Origin: an uncultured Lachnospiraceae bacterium
GTDB lineage: Bacteria > Bacillota > Clostridia > Lachnospirales > Lachnospiraceae
Direction: 5' to 3'
Length of the DNA stretch: 64,000 bases
NCBI GenBank assembly: GCA_900544445.1
Contig: UQVK01000012.1
Span: 1-64,000, forward strand
The notes below the pieces were generated by a model. That model was given only the letters and a program-made list of their open reading frames with translations. It was not told the origin of the DNA and made no database searches. This document shows positions 27,679 through 36,504 of the stretch, piece by piece. Position numbers and translations under genes: made by a program. Position 1 is the stretch's first letter, and the number at the start of each line of letters is the position of its first letter.

Positions 27679-30147
27679 ATGAAGCAGAAGATTATGATGG
27701 ATAAGGCGTCGCCTTATCAGGGAGCATTGGATTTCTCGTATTTACTGGATGCGCCAGCGGGAAAGTATGGACATGTACAAATAAAGGACGGACATTTCTG
27801 CTTTAAAAATGGAAAAAGAATCCGTTTTTTTGGCTTCAATTTTCCGGCACGTGCAAATATGCCGGATCATGAAACGGCAGAAATTCTGGCTGCCCGGTTA
27901 GCGACCTTGGGAGTAAATGTGGTCAGAATACATGCGGTAGACGCATATACAGGAGAAAAAGGCTGGTCTACAGATCCTCAATATTCTATTCTAAATTACG
28001 AAAAAAAGGACGGAAGCTTGAATGAAAAGGGATTGGAACGGCTGGATTACTGGCTTTATCAGCTGAAACTGCATGGTATATATCTGCATATCGACCTTTT
28101 GGTCGCGAGAAGATTTGAAAAACAGGAGGGACTGGATTATCAGGAAGACCTTTTAATGAGTAAATCTTCCAGTCATTTTAATGAACGTCTGATTGAACTG
28201 CAGGAGCAGTATGCGTTGCAGTATCTGACGCACGTGAACAGATATACAGGGTTTTCGCTGGCAGAAGATCCTGCTGTAATGACGATACAGATATGTAATG
28301 AAGATTCTATCTTCTTTGATTCACGTACAGGCCGGAAGGGAGCGGCTGTGAAGTCTTATAAGGAGGAGTTACAAAGACGGTTTAATTCTTTTCTCCTGGC
28401 CAGATATGGAAACAGAGAAAACCTGAAAAAAGCTTGGACTTATCGAAAGCAGGAAACTATTGCAACAGATCTTGCAGAGGAAGAAGACCCGGAAAAAGGG
28501 ACTGTGCGTTGCCCGGAGGTGGGAAACTACTGTCAGAATATAAATGACCCTCTTTATGAAAAGGAACAGGAAACACGATTGGAATCTCCGGGGCGTTATG
28601 CTGACTTTACACAATTTGAAATGGATCTGAATCAGAAATACTATCGGCGAATGATCAGCCTTCTGCGCTCGATACCTGTAAAGGCACCGATAGCAACGGG
28701 CTGCCTCCTGGCGGGAGCTGCGGATATTTATTCACACCTGGATGCGGAGGTAATGGAAAATAATGCATATTTTAACCATCCGCTTGGTAATGCTCCGGGG
28801 TATGAAGGAATTTTGGTTCCAGACCTGAGAGACTATGTTTCTACAGATCCATTTACGGAAACATTTCCTGAAATGGAGCACCGCAGTAATATTACAGTAC
28901 AGGCGAGTATTGCTGCAGTGGAAAAAAGGCCGATGATCTTAAGCGAGTGGAATGAATATGGCCTTCAGTTGTTTCATGCGCCTGCATATTTAATGACGAC
29001 GGCGTATGCCTGTCTGAATGACTGGGACGGGCTGATTATTTACTGCTATCATACAGACGATCATCTGCGTCCGGAAGCAGCGGATCAGGTACTGGATTTG
29101 ATGGACTGTTACAGTGATCCGTCGCTGATGCTTCAATTCGGAATTTTATCAAGCATATTCCAAAAGGGATTGATCAGGAATTCTCCTGTGACTGCGCATC
29201 TGGTATATCGGCAGGAAGATTTGCTGCGTCTTCCTTATACTTACCGGATGCCGACAGCCTACTTGCCGCTGATCATGAGATTGAGAAGCGTATTTTTGGA
29301 AGCGGGTGAAAAATATGATGGAGAAGCGCAGGTGGCGGTAAGCGCCGGCTTTGTAGCAGGCGGCGACTATTCAGGAGCCCGTCATGCTGTCTTATACTGG
29401 CATAGCGATGATCTGGATGCGTATGGAAAAAATAAAGCCGAAACAAGCATATATAAACAGAATTTCGTTGAAGAATGCGGAAATTTGAACAGTATATCAG
29501 AAATAGAAGACGAACGATATAATGGAGAGGCTTTTTTTAATGAAAGATACCTGATTATTGATGAGATTGATAGGCTTACCTGGAAAAATGATTACACTCT
29601 TTTTGCAAAGTTAACAGATTTTGCCATGAAAAAATGGGGAGTTCTTACAGAACAGACGGGTCTTCAAAAAGATGGGGAAATGATTTCCCAGACCGGAGAA
29701 ATTTTTTTTCACCCGTGTAAGGGAAGGTTTGGTGTAAATACATCAGAATTTAAGGCGTTTGCAGGGAGAAATTGTGGCAGAATAGAACTTGCAAAAAATA
29801 TCTGTATAAAAGGGAGTAACTCTTCTTTGTTTGCCTGTGTTCTTTCGATGGATGGAAAAGCATTAGAAGCTTCCGACCACTATCTGCTTCTGGTATTTGG
29901 AGAATCCGGAATGGATCAGACGACCTATTGTCAGATTTATTCCGGGTTTACAGAGGTAAGAAGACAAGGAGAAAAATTTGTGGAAGTTCTGGACGGTGTA
30001 GTGGAAATCAACAATCTGGAAGGAAAAATGGTTTATGAGCTTACGCCGGATGGTAGGAGAAATAGGCAGCTTATAGAAGGAAAAGGAATCGAAGGGAACA
30101 GCTTGCAGATAAAAACACCAATAATAGAAATTGTATCTGTTTTGTGA
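27679..30147 (+). CDS. Glycoside hydrolase of clan GH-A, family not assigned
   Basis: The 822-residue protein opens with a barrel start typical of cellulase-like GH-A enzymes (KNGKRIRFFGFNFPARAN, LGVNVVRIHAVD, GLERLDYWLYQLKLHGIYLHID). The acid/base is probably Glu208 in QICNEDS and the nucleophile Glu423 in LSEWNEYG. A beta-rich region follows from about residue 550. No signal peptide is present. It is in the same operon as the LacI regulator. I do not recognise the family with confidence; GH5-like or a GH42/GH35 relative are possible. Its role is inferred from context as trimming of imported glycan. Confidence 0.7.
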   Translation: MKQKIMMDKASPYQGALDFSYLLDAPAGKYGHVQIKDGHFCFKNGKRIRFFGFNFPARANMPDHETAEILAARLATLGVNVVRIHAVDAYTGEKGWSTDPQYSILNYEKKDGSLNEKGLERLDYWLYQLKLHGIYLHIDLLVARRFEKQEGLDYQEDLLMSKSSSHFNERLIELQEQYALQYLTHVNRYTGFSLAEDPAVMTIQICNEDSIFFDSRTGRKGAAVKSYKEELQRRFNSFLLARYGNRENLKKAWTYRKQETIATDLAEEEDPEKGTVRCPEVGNYCQNINDPLYEKEQETRLESPGRYADFTQFEMDLNQKYYRRMISLLRSIPVKAPIATGCLLAGAADIYSHLDAEVMENNAYFNHPLGNAPGYEGILVPDLRDYVSTDPFTETFPEMEHRSNITVQASIAAVEKRPMILSEWNEYGLQLFHAPAYLMTTAYACLNDWDGLIIYCYHTDDHLRPEAADQVLDLMDCYSDPSLMLQFGILSSIFQKGLIRNSPVTAHLVYRQEDLLRLPYTYRMPTAYLPLIMRLRSVFLEAGEKYDGEAQVAVSAGFVAGGDYSGARHAVLYWHSDDLDAYGKNKAETSIYKQNFVEECGNLNSISEIEDERYNGEAFFNERYLIIDEIDRLTWKNDYTLFAKLTDFAMKKWGVLTEQTGLQKDGEMISQTGEIFFHPCKGRFGVNTSEFKAFAGRNCGRIELAKNICIKGSNSSLFACVLSMDGKALEASDHYLLLVFGESGMDQTTYCQIYSGFTEVRRQGEKFVEVLDGVVEINNLEGKMVYELTPDGRRNRQLIEGKGIEGNSLQIKTPIIEIVSVL

Positions 30148-30173
30148 AATGAAGCAAAAAAAAGGAGGCGGAG

Positions 30174-31484
30174 ATGAAAAGCATCATTATAGAAAAACAA
30201 ACCTCTATGGGAAAGCTTACGGGAATTGATCATGGGGATTATCTGGAGTTTCGCGGACTCCGTTATGCTTCCGCAGGAAGATAGCAGGAACCAAAATTAT
30301 CAGAGGAATGGGAAGGTACCTGGGATGGAACAGTTTGGAAGAAAAAATGCCTACAGTTTCATCTTGGCCCGGAAGATTTTTATGGAAGAGAATTTTATGA
30401 TGATGCTTCCTATGAGGCGCCAGAAAGCGAGGATTGCCAGTTCCTCAATCTGTATGTGCCGAAGAAGGCCAAAATGGATGCCGAAGGCTTCCCTGTGGCG
30501 ATTTGGTATCACGGTGGGGGCTTAATTAATGGATGGAGTCATGAAAAGGAATTCGACGGAGCGGGTTACGCCAGAAGAGGAGTGATTCTGGTTACGGTCA
30601 ATTATAGACTGGGGCTGTTCGGATTTTTCTGTCATCCGGGGCTGACCCGCAGAGATGGGAGAAGCGGAAATTATGGAATACTGGATCAGATTACGGCTTT
30701 GGATTGGGTGAGAGCTCATATCAAAGAATTTGGCGGGAATGCCGGAAGGATTTCAATTTTCGGGCAGTCGGCTGGTTCCATCAGCGTACAGACACTGATT
30801 TGTTCTCCCTTAACGGAAGGAAAGATTTGCGGTGCGATTATGCAGAGTGGAAATAATTACGGAAGTGCGTTAGGGAAAAATGTACGCTTGGAAGTCATGG
30901 AAAAATGCGCGGAAGAATTCTTCCAAACAGCCGGTATCAGTCTGGAAGAATTATTAAAGATGGATGAAAAGCAGCTTTTTGAATATACAGACCCTTATAT
31001 GCATTTCATGGGAGAAAGAGGGCTTGGATACAGGCCAGTGATTGATGGCTATGTGTTGCAGGCGGATTATGATGAAATTGCTTCGCAAGGAACCCTTCCG
31101 AATATTTCTTATATGGCCGGCTGTACGGAGGATGACATGTTTCTGATTGGAGGAGAAGAAGGTTTTGAAAATAATCGCTTGTACGCTGCAAACCGGGATT
31201 GGTGTCAGCTCTTAGGCGAACAGGGGAAAAAGGCTTATTTTTACTACTTTACAAGAAAGCTGCCGGGGGATGACAGTGGTGCTTTTCATGCCTGCGATCT
31301 GTGGTATACCTTCGGAACTACGAACCGGTGCTGGCGGCCACTGACAGAAAAAGATGTCGAGCTTTCTGAAAGGATGATGGACTGCTGGTGTAGCTTCTTT
31401 AAGAATGGCAGGCCTGATGAGCAGGAGGAATGGAAGACATGTGAAAAGGACAGCCTGTATGTTAAAACGTTCGATATCTGTTGA
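30174..31484 (+). pseudogene. Type B carboxylesterase interrupted by an in-frame amber codon
   Basis: The reading frame begins at ATG 30174 behind AAAGGAGGCGGAG and reads GKLTGIDHGDYLEFRGLRYASAGR, then TAG at 30282-30284, then QEPKLSEEWEGTWDG, all in one frame. This is exactly the start of a type B carboxylesterase, so a single codon (37) interrupts an otherwise intact gene of 436 codons. Downstream are the oxyanion GGG (WYHGGGL), the nucleophile elbow FGQSAG (Ser199) and the His motif FHACDLWYTFG. TAG is an ordinary stop in this genome (gltB and gltD end with it), so this is most simply a nonsense mutation. A restart at GTG 30456 would lack the N-terminal sheet. The active enzyme would hydrolyse esters, perhaps acetyl groups on the glycan. 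Confidence 0.85.
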
Positions 31485-31502
31485 CAGATTTTTATTCAAC
31501 CC

Positions 31503-31570
31503 TTGACAGAAAAAAGAATGAGATTATAATAAGCCTCAAAACAATAAGTCTTCTTATTGTTTTGAGGCTT
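31503..31570 (+). promoter_or_regulatory. marR-yczE promoter with a perfect 18-bp inverted repeat
   Basis: TTGACA (31503-31508), 16 bases, TATAAT (31525-31530) is a near-perfect promoter. Directly after the -10 lies AAGCCTCAAAACAATAAG, a TCTT loop and its exact complement (31531-31570), covering the transcription start. It can act as a MarR operator in DNA and would fold into a very stable hairpin at the 5' end of the RNA. Confidence 0.85.
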
Positions 31571-31620
31571 ATTAACTATGCAAAAGCAACTTGTACAGGA
31601 AAGGACGGTTCTCCCACATC

Positions 31621-32034
31621 ATGGAATCTCTGCACTACCTTCTGATGAAAGCGCACACCCGCATGCACCGCAGCATCATGAGCCGGGCGGCAGGGCTCGG
31701 ACTGACGCCCGGACAGCCGAAAGTGCTGGAATACCTGCTTCGGTATGGAGAAAGCGATCAGAAAACGATTGCGTCCTGCTGCGAGATTGAACCGGCCACT
31801 GCCGGAAGCATTCTGAACCGGATGGAGGAAGCAGGACTGGTTCGGAGGGAACGGCATGAAGGAAACCGCCGTTCCCTTTACGTGACGTTAACCCGTGAAG
31901 GAAAGGAAATGGCGGAGAAAATGGAAGTCATTTTTGCGGATGCCGAAAAGCAGGTACTTTCTTCACTTACGGAAGAGCAGAGGGAAATGTTGAAGGCGCT
32001 TCTGGAAAGGGTGTCGGCTGCTTTCCCTGAATGA
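31621..32034 (+). CDS. MarR-family transcriptional regulator
   Basis: A 137-residue winged-helix regulator (LTPGQPKVLEYLLRYGESDQ, then EPATAGSILNRMEEAGLVRR and wing HEGNRRSLYVTLT). The start is uncertain: ATG 31621 gives the family length but its AGGAAAGGA site is unusually far upstream, and a TTG at 31591 is in frame. It lies 13 bases before yczE and probably represses both genes through the inverted repeat at 31531-31570. Confidence 0.88.
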   Translation: MESLHYLLMKAHTRMHRSIMSRAAGLGLTPGQPKVLEYLLRYGESDQKTIASCCEIEPATAGSILNRMEEAGLVRRERHEGNRRSLYVTLTREGKEMAEKMEVIFADAEKQVLSSLTEEQREMLKALLERVSAAFPE

Positions 32035-32047
32035 GGAACGGGAGGAG

Positions 32048-32701
32048 ATGGAAATGGAGAGAAAAGAACGGATGATAAAGCTTCTGAAACAATATCTTCT
32101 TTTATGCGCCGGACTGGCGGTGATGGCCTTTGGCGTGGCTTTTTCCGTGAAGGCGGATCTGGGAACCTCTCCAATTTCCAGCGTGCCCTGTGTGGTCAGC
32201 ATGTTCACGCTGTTTACGGTGGGTACGGCGACCATCGTGATGCATTGCGTATTCATCGCCCTTCAGATCCTGATCCTGCGCAGGCGATATGATCCGATTC
32301 AGCTTCTTCAGCTTCCCGTGGCAATTCTGTTCGGCTGCCTGACGGATTTTGGAATCTGGGCTGTGGGTGGAATTTCCTGTACCGCATACTGGCAGCAGGC
32401 GCTTCTCTGTATCGTGGGGATCCTGCTGGTGGGCTGCGGAGTGAGCATGGAGGTGACAGCAGGCGTGGTCACCCTGGCGGGAGAGGGCCTGGTTCTGGCA
32501 ATCTGTAAGGTGGTTCCGGTAAATTTCGGAAATATGAAAATTTCCTTTGACGTAACGCTGGTGCTCACGGCATGTGCGCTGTCCTTCCTTTTCCTGGGAG
32601 GCCTTCACGGCGTCCGGGAGGGAACCGTCGCGGCGGCGCTCTGCGTGGGTCTGGTGGCAAAGCAGATGAACAGGCTGCTTGGAAGACTCTGGAAAAAGTG
32701 A
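32048..32701 (+). CDS. YczE-like integral membrane protein
   Basis: The 217-residue protein has about five to six hydrophobic segments and the family start GVAFSVKADLGTSPISSVP. YczE proteins are membrane proteins of unclear function; in Bacillus one influences lipopeptide production. GGGAGGAG precedes ATG 32048. Pairing with a MarR gene suggests an inducible membrane function, possibly export. A short GGAAAAAG/CTTTTTCC hairpin overlaps its stop codon and may weakly terminate transcription. Confidence 0.75.
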   Translation: MEMERKERMIKLLKQYLLLCAGLAVMAFGVAFSVKADLGTSPISSVPCVVSMFTLFTVGTATIVMHCVFIALQILILRRRYDPIQLLQLPVAILFGCLTDFGIWAVGGISCTAYWQQALLCIVGILLVGCGVSMEVTAGVVTLAGEGLVLAICKVVPVNFGNMKISFDVTLVLTACALSFLFLGGLHGVREGTVAAALCVGLVAKQMNRLLGRLWKK

Positions 32702-32965
32702 TTGCTTTTTCCGGAAGTATGTGCTATGCTTTTTTCACAGCGGGAGATCCGAAAGCGGTTCTGTGTCGTTTTCAGGATGGATCGTCCTGCCTGGCAGTCG
32801 GCGGATGGATAATCTGTCTGATATGCAAGTCTTTATTTTCTTTATTTTTCTATTATTTTTTTCCTGCATCTTTTTTATATTTTAAACGGGAAAAACCATG
32901 TCCGGGAGTTTCTTTTCTTCGTCTGTCGGTCTGGTTTGACCCGGCACGAAGGAGGGATTGGAGTT

Positions 32966-34270
32966 TTGTTTTATGATTATCCGGTTCTGGAAAGGCAGAG
33001 CCGCACGCTGATGGAAGAAACGGCAGAATTCCGGGAAGAAAGGGGAGAGTTGGAAAAAGCGCAGAAGGAGGAGACACGGAGGACGGCGGTAAGAAAGCTG
33101 CTTTCCCGCCTGAAGGAGGATCCGGAGGCCTATGGGCAGTTTCTTGACCTGCCGCCCCGCCTGAGGGAGGAACTTCTGGATTTCTACACCGGTCAGAGAG
33201 GTGTGAAGATCACTTATGATCCGTTTTTCAAATTTGTTTTCAATCCGGAACTTCACCCGGAACGCCTGGAACGGATGCTGTCTGAAATTATGAAGGAAAA
33301 GGTAAAGATCCGTCAGGTCCTGTCTCCGGAGTCCATCCGTTTTCATGAAGGGATGTCACTGGTAGTAATGGATATTCTGGTGGAGCTGGCATCAGGTGCG
33401 CTCTGTGACGTGGAGATTCAGAAGGCCCCCTATGCCTTTCCGGGGCAGCGGGCGGCCTGCTATTCCTCGGAACTGGTAGTGCGTCAGTATTCCAGAGCCA
33501 GACATAAAGCTGCGGCACAGAACCTTCCTTTTTCTTACCGTCAGCTTTCCAAAGTTTATACGATAGTTATTCTGGAAAAAAGCAGCGGTGAGTTCAGCCG
33601 TTATTCCGATCATTATGTGCATCGTGCATCCCAGGTTTTTGATACGGGACTGTCCCTGAATCTGTTGCAGGAATATATTTTTATCTCTCTCGATATTTTT
33701 CACAATATTGTGCATGAGATAAAGGAAGAGATGGATGCATGGCTTATGTTTTTAAGTTCTGATGATCCCGTTGATATTGCCCGCATTATTACGGCATTTC
33801 CTGAATTTTCGGAATATTACAGGGAGCTTGCGGGATTTCAGGAAAAACCGGAGGAGTTGATCAGTATGTTCAGCAGAGTACTTGCGGAGATGGACCGCGA
33901 TGAATATTTTTGCATGATGGAAGAACTAAAGGAAAACGTAAGAAGCCTTTCCGAACAGGCGCAAAGCCTGCGGGAGCAGACTCGTGGCCTGGAGGATGAG
34001 AACCGGAGTCTGGAGGATGAGAACCGGAGTCTGGAGGATGAGAACCGGAGTCTGGAGGATAAGAATCGGAGCCTGACGGGGCAGATCAGTCATCTCCTGA
34101 AGCAGAGAAAACGCATGGCAGCCTGGCTTTATCAGAAAAACGGAGATGAGGAAGAAATTGCAGCTGTGCTCGGAATTTCCAAAGCAGAGCTTCAGGAATT
34201 CTTTAGAGAAGAGAATGACGAAGCGGCTGATCAGATGCGGACTGATCAGCGCGAGGAAGGAAGATTGTGA
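32966..34270 (+). CDS. Rpn-like PD-(D/E)XK nuclease family protein with heptad repeat
   Basis: The protein of about 434 residues has the Rpn/PDDEXK transposase-like pattern: KITYDPFFKFVFN, then VVMDILVEL and CDVEIQKAP (acidic residues and the E-x-Q/K core of the nuclease). The family contains recombination-promoting nucleases of unclear biological role, often in many divergent copies per genome. The C-terminal half has four heptads LEDENRS (one LEDKNRS) predicted to form a coiled coil, then a small helical end (DEEEIAAVLGISKAELQEF). The TTG at 32966 is preferred because AGGAGGG lies 9 bases upstream. No transposon ends are seen. Confidence 0.75.
   Translation: MFYDYPVLERQSRTLMEETAEFREERGELEKAQKEETRRTAVRKLLSRLKEDPEAYGQFLDLPPRLREELLDFYTGQRGVKITYDPFFKFVFNPELHPERLERMLSEIMKEKVKIRQVLSPESIRFHEGMSLVVMDILVELASGALCDVEIQKAPYAFPGQRAACYSSELVVRQYSRARHKAAAQNLPFSYRQLSKVYTIVILEKSSGEFSRYSDHYVHRASQVFDTGLSLNLLQEYIFISLDIFHNIVHEIKEEMDAWLMFLSSDDPVDIARIITAFPEFSEYYRELAGFQEKPEELISMFSRVLAEMDRDEYFCMMEELKENVRSLSEQAQSLREQTRGLEDENRSLEDENRSLEDENRSLEDKNRSLTGQISHLLKQRKRMAAWLYQKNGDEEEIAAVLGISKAELQEFFREENDEAADQMRTDQREEGRL
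33989..34072 (+). repeat. Four tandem 21-bp repeats coding for heptads
   Basis: CTGGAGGATGAGAACCGGAG plus T repeats at 33989, 34010 and 34031, with a diverged fourth copy at 34052. The first three are identical, so this is likely a recently expanded and possibly length-variable coiled coil. Confidence 0.9.
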
Positions 34271-34300
34271 AAAGGAACCGGTTCGACTGCGACAAACCTC

Positions 34301-34329
34301 TTGTAATGAAGAAATGAATCTGCTATAAT
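34301..34329 (+). promoter_or_regulatory. Promoter of the phosphofructokinase gene
   Basis: TTGTAA (34301-34306), 17 bases, TATAAT (34324-34329), preceded by TGC to give an extended -10. A short CGGG/CCCG stem with TTTTT follows in the leader near 34343-34360. Confidence 0.75.
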
Positions 34330-34433
34330 TTTAACGATTTCGGGGAAATCCCGTTTTTCCCGGATAAAATGCCCTTGCCTATGTGCAGGGCAGAGACATT
34401 CAAACTTCAAACAAAGAAAAAGGAGATGTCAAA

Positions 34434-35663
34434 ATGAGAGGAAACATTGTAGTTGGACAGTCCGGCGGACCGACCGCTGTCATCAACTCTTCCGTTGCCG
34501 GTGTATATGCGGCAGCCAAGAAGCTTGGCGTAAAGAAGATCTATGGTATGGTACATGGTATTCAGGGCTTCCTGCAGGACAACCTGATCGACCTTGGCGA
34601 GTATCTGGATGATGAGACCGGAATCGAGCTGCTGAAGAGAACCCCTTCCGCATTCCTCGGCTCCTGCCGTTTCAAAATGCCCAAGATTGAAGGACATGAG
34701 GATGTATATGAGAAGGTTTTCGAGATCATGGAGAAGCATGATATCGAGTGCCTGTTCTACGCGGGCGGTAACGATTCCATGGATACGGTAAAGATGCTGT
34801 CCGATTATGCGGCAGCGCACAACAAGCCGCAGCGTTTCATGGGAGTTCCCAAGACCATTGATAATGACCTGCCTGTAACCGACCACTGCCCCGGTTATGG
34901 TTCTGCAGCGAAATATATCGCTACCAGCATGAAGGAAATCATCCGCGACAACGAGTCCTTCGGCGTGGAGAAGCCCACCGTCTGCATCGTGGAGATCATG
35001 GGACGCCATGCAGGATGGCTGACCGCAGCGGCAGCTCTGAGCCGCGGTGACGACTGCTCCGGCCCGGATGCGATCTATCTGCCTGAGGTAACCTTCGATA
35101 TGGACAAGTTCATGGAGAAGGTAAAATACCTTGCGGCGACCAAGTCTTCCGTTGTAATCGCGGTATCTGAGGGCGTTGCGCTGGCAGACGGCCGTTTCGT
35201 ATGTGAGCTCGGCAATGCTTCCGATTTCGTGGATGCTTTTGGTCACAAGCAGCTTTCCGGCTGCGCGGCTACCCTTGCAAACAAGGTTGCAGCTGAGACC
35301 GGTCTGAAGACCCGTGCGGTAGAGTTCTCCACCCTGCAGCGTGCGGCTACGCATCTGGCATCCCTGACCGATATCAACGAGGCGTTCCAGGTAGGATATG
35401 ATGCGGTGAAGGCTGCCGAAGAAGGAAAGACCGGCATGATGATCACGCTGAACCGTAACGGAGACGATCCGTATCAGTGCGGCACCAGCGCTTACGATAT
35501 TCATGCAATCGCAAACGTGGAAAGACCGGTTCCCGCAGAGTGGATCACCGAGGATGGCTGCGATGTGAACGAGGGCTATATTAATTATGCGAGACCGCTT
35601 ATCATGGGCGAGCTTCAGCCTCTGTTCGTAAACGGCGTTCCGCGTCATCTGGTGAGAAAATAA
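34434..35663 (+). CDS. pfp: 6-phosphofructokinase, PPi-dependent type
   Basis: The 409-residue glycolytic enzyme phosphorylates fructose-6-phosphate. It has VGQSGGPTAVINSS at the N-terminus, GGNDSMDTV, PKTIDNDLPVTDH and MGRHAGWLTA. The PKTIDND motif with its lysine, and Asp in GGNDS, mark the pyrophosphate-using clade rather than the ATP-type PfkA. ATG 34434 follows AAGGAGATG; the open frame from 34383 has no site. It is transcribed alone from its own promoter. Very regular codon use fits high expression. Use of PPi is inferred from motifs, and some members of this clade use ATP. Confidence 0.9.
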   Translation: MRGNIVVGQSGGPTAVINSSVAGVYAAAKKLGVKKIYGMVHGIQGFLQDNLIDLGEYLDDETGIELLKRTPSAFLGSCRFKMPKIEGHEDVYEKVFEIMEKHDIECLFYAGGNDSMDTVKMLSDYAAAHNKPQRFMGVPKTIDNDLPVTDHCPGYGSAAKYIATSMKEIIRDNESFGVEKPTVCIVEIMGRHAGWLTAAAALSRGDDCSGPDAIYLPEVTFDMDKFMEKVKYLAATKSSVVIAVSEGVALADGRFVCELGNASDFVDAFGHKQLSGCAATLANKVAAETGLKTRAVEFSTLQRAATHLASLTDINEAFQVGYDAVKAAEEGKTGMMITLNRNGDDPYQCGTSAYDIHAIANVERPVPAEWITEDGCDVNEGYINYARPLIMGELQPLFVNGVPRHLVRK

Positions 35664-35722
35664 AGCTTCTGAATGGAAGGAGCCATGTTCTTTGGCGGAT
35701 ATCTGAAAACATGTGAGCAGAA

Positions 35723-35755
35723 ATCGGGCAGGGGAGATCGTTTTCCCTGCCCGAT
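35723..35755 (+). terminator. Probable terminator hairpin after pfp
   Basis: An 11-bp stem ATCGGGCAGGG/CCCTGCCCGAT lies 60 bases after the stop. The following bases are T-poor (TCCTGTTG), so termination may be inefficient. Confidence 0.6.
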
Positions 35756-36078
35756 TCCTGTTGCGTTGTCTGTACAGTCACGGCGGCTGTCTATATGGTT
35801 GATTGCACCAATTCTGCGGGGGTCGTTAATCGGACGCTTCGCATTTCTTTTCAGAAAACCGGAAGAAAAAGAGATGTTTTAGATAATATGACGATGAAAA
35901 GTGCGGAAATAGAGAATTTCTGCGTCGGTTTATAGTCTTTTTATCCAGAAGACACAGAAAGTTCACAAAATGGGTCTACAATAAAAATATCAACGGAAGA
36001 GCACCGGCTATCATGACAGAGAATCCCGGGTATGCCAGAGGAGCGGGCGGCTTCCTAATAATATCAGGAGGCAGAATC
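35756..36078. other. Gap between pfp and the HEAT-repeat gene
   Basis: A 69-codon frame at 35673-35882 overlaps the hairpin, resembles nothing and lacks a good ribosome site, so I see no gene here. The promoter of the next gene should be near 35960-35985 (TACAAT), but its -35 is poor. Confidence 0.5.
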
Positions 36079-36417
36079 ATGAACGATCAGAGAGAAGAAG
36101 CAAAAATTGAAAAATATGCGGAGAAGAAGAAATCTGGCCCTATTATCAAGATTATGGACAAGGCTGACACCGAAGTCCTGATCGAAGCCCTGAAGGCTCT
36201 GGGTGGAATTGCGGATGAGGATTCAGCAAATAAGATCACGCATTATCTGGATCATCCGGATGCAAAGGTGAGAGTGGCAGCCTGTAAGGCGGCTCTTGTC
36301 ATCGATACGGAATACATGAAGACAAGAGTAAGACATCAGCTGGCTGTAGAGCAGGATGCGGATGCGAAGAAGCAGATTCAGGAAGCGCTTAATCAGGCCC
36401 AGGGAACCAGAGTATAA
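36079..36417 (+). CDS. Small HEAT-repeat protein
   Basis: A 112-residue protein rich in Lys, Glu and Ala. Residues about 30-75 form a HEAT-like helical repeat (TEVLIEALKALGGIADEDSANKI, then LDHPDAKVRVAACKAAL). HEAT repeats bind proteins or nucleic acids, and no catalytic residues are present. AGGAGGC precedes ATG 36079. It stands alone with a clear terminator behind it. Function is unknown. Confidence 0.75.
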   Translation: MNDQREEAKIEKYAEKKKSGPIIKIMDKADTEVLIEALKALGGIADEDSANKITHYLDHPDAKVRVAACKAALVIDTEYMKTRVRHQLAVEQDADAKKQIQEALNQAQGTRV

Positions 36418-36442
36418 GTTTTCTGTTTACTATAGTTGGTAA

Positions 36443-36480
36443 CCGTCGCAAAATGAGAAGGTTTTGCGGCGGTTTTTTTT
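36443..36480 (+). terminator. Terminator of the HEAT-repeat gene
   Basis: Stem CCGTCGCAAAA/TTTTGCGGCGG with one G-U pair, followed by eight Ts. Confidence 0.9.
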
Positions 36481-36504
36481 ACCTGTTTCTTAAGGATTCG
36501 CGCC

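Noticed and set aside
30456..31484. Treating the esterase as a normal 342-residue gene starting at GTG 30456
   Set aside because: It would lack the N-terminal part of the fold, no ribosome site is present, and the missing part is plainly encoded in the same frame upstream of the amber codon.
32966..34270. Calling the Rpn-like gene an insertion sequence
   Set aside because: No terminal inverted repeats or target duplications were seen around it, and Rpn proteins occur as stand-alone genes.
35673..35882. 69-codon frame after pfp
   Set aside because: It contains the terminator hairpin, has no similarity I recognise and no convincing ribosome site.
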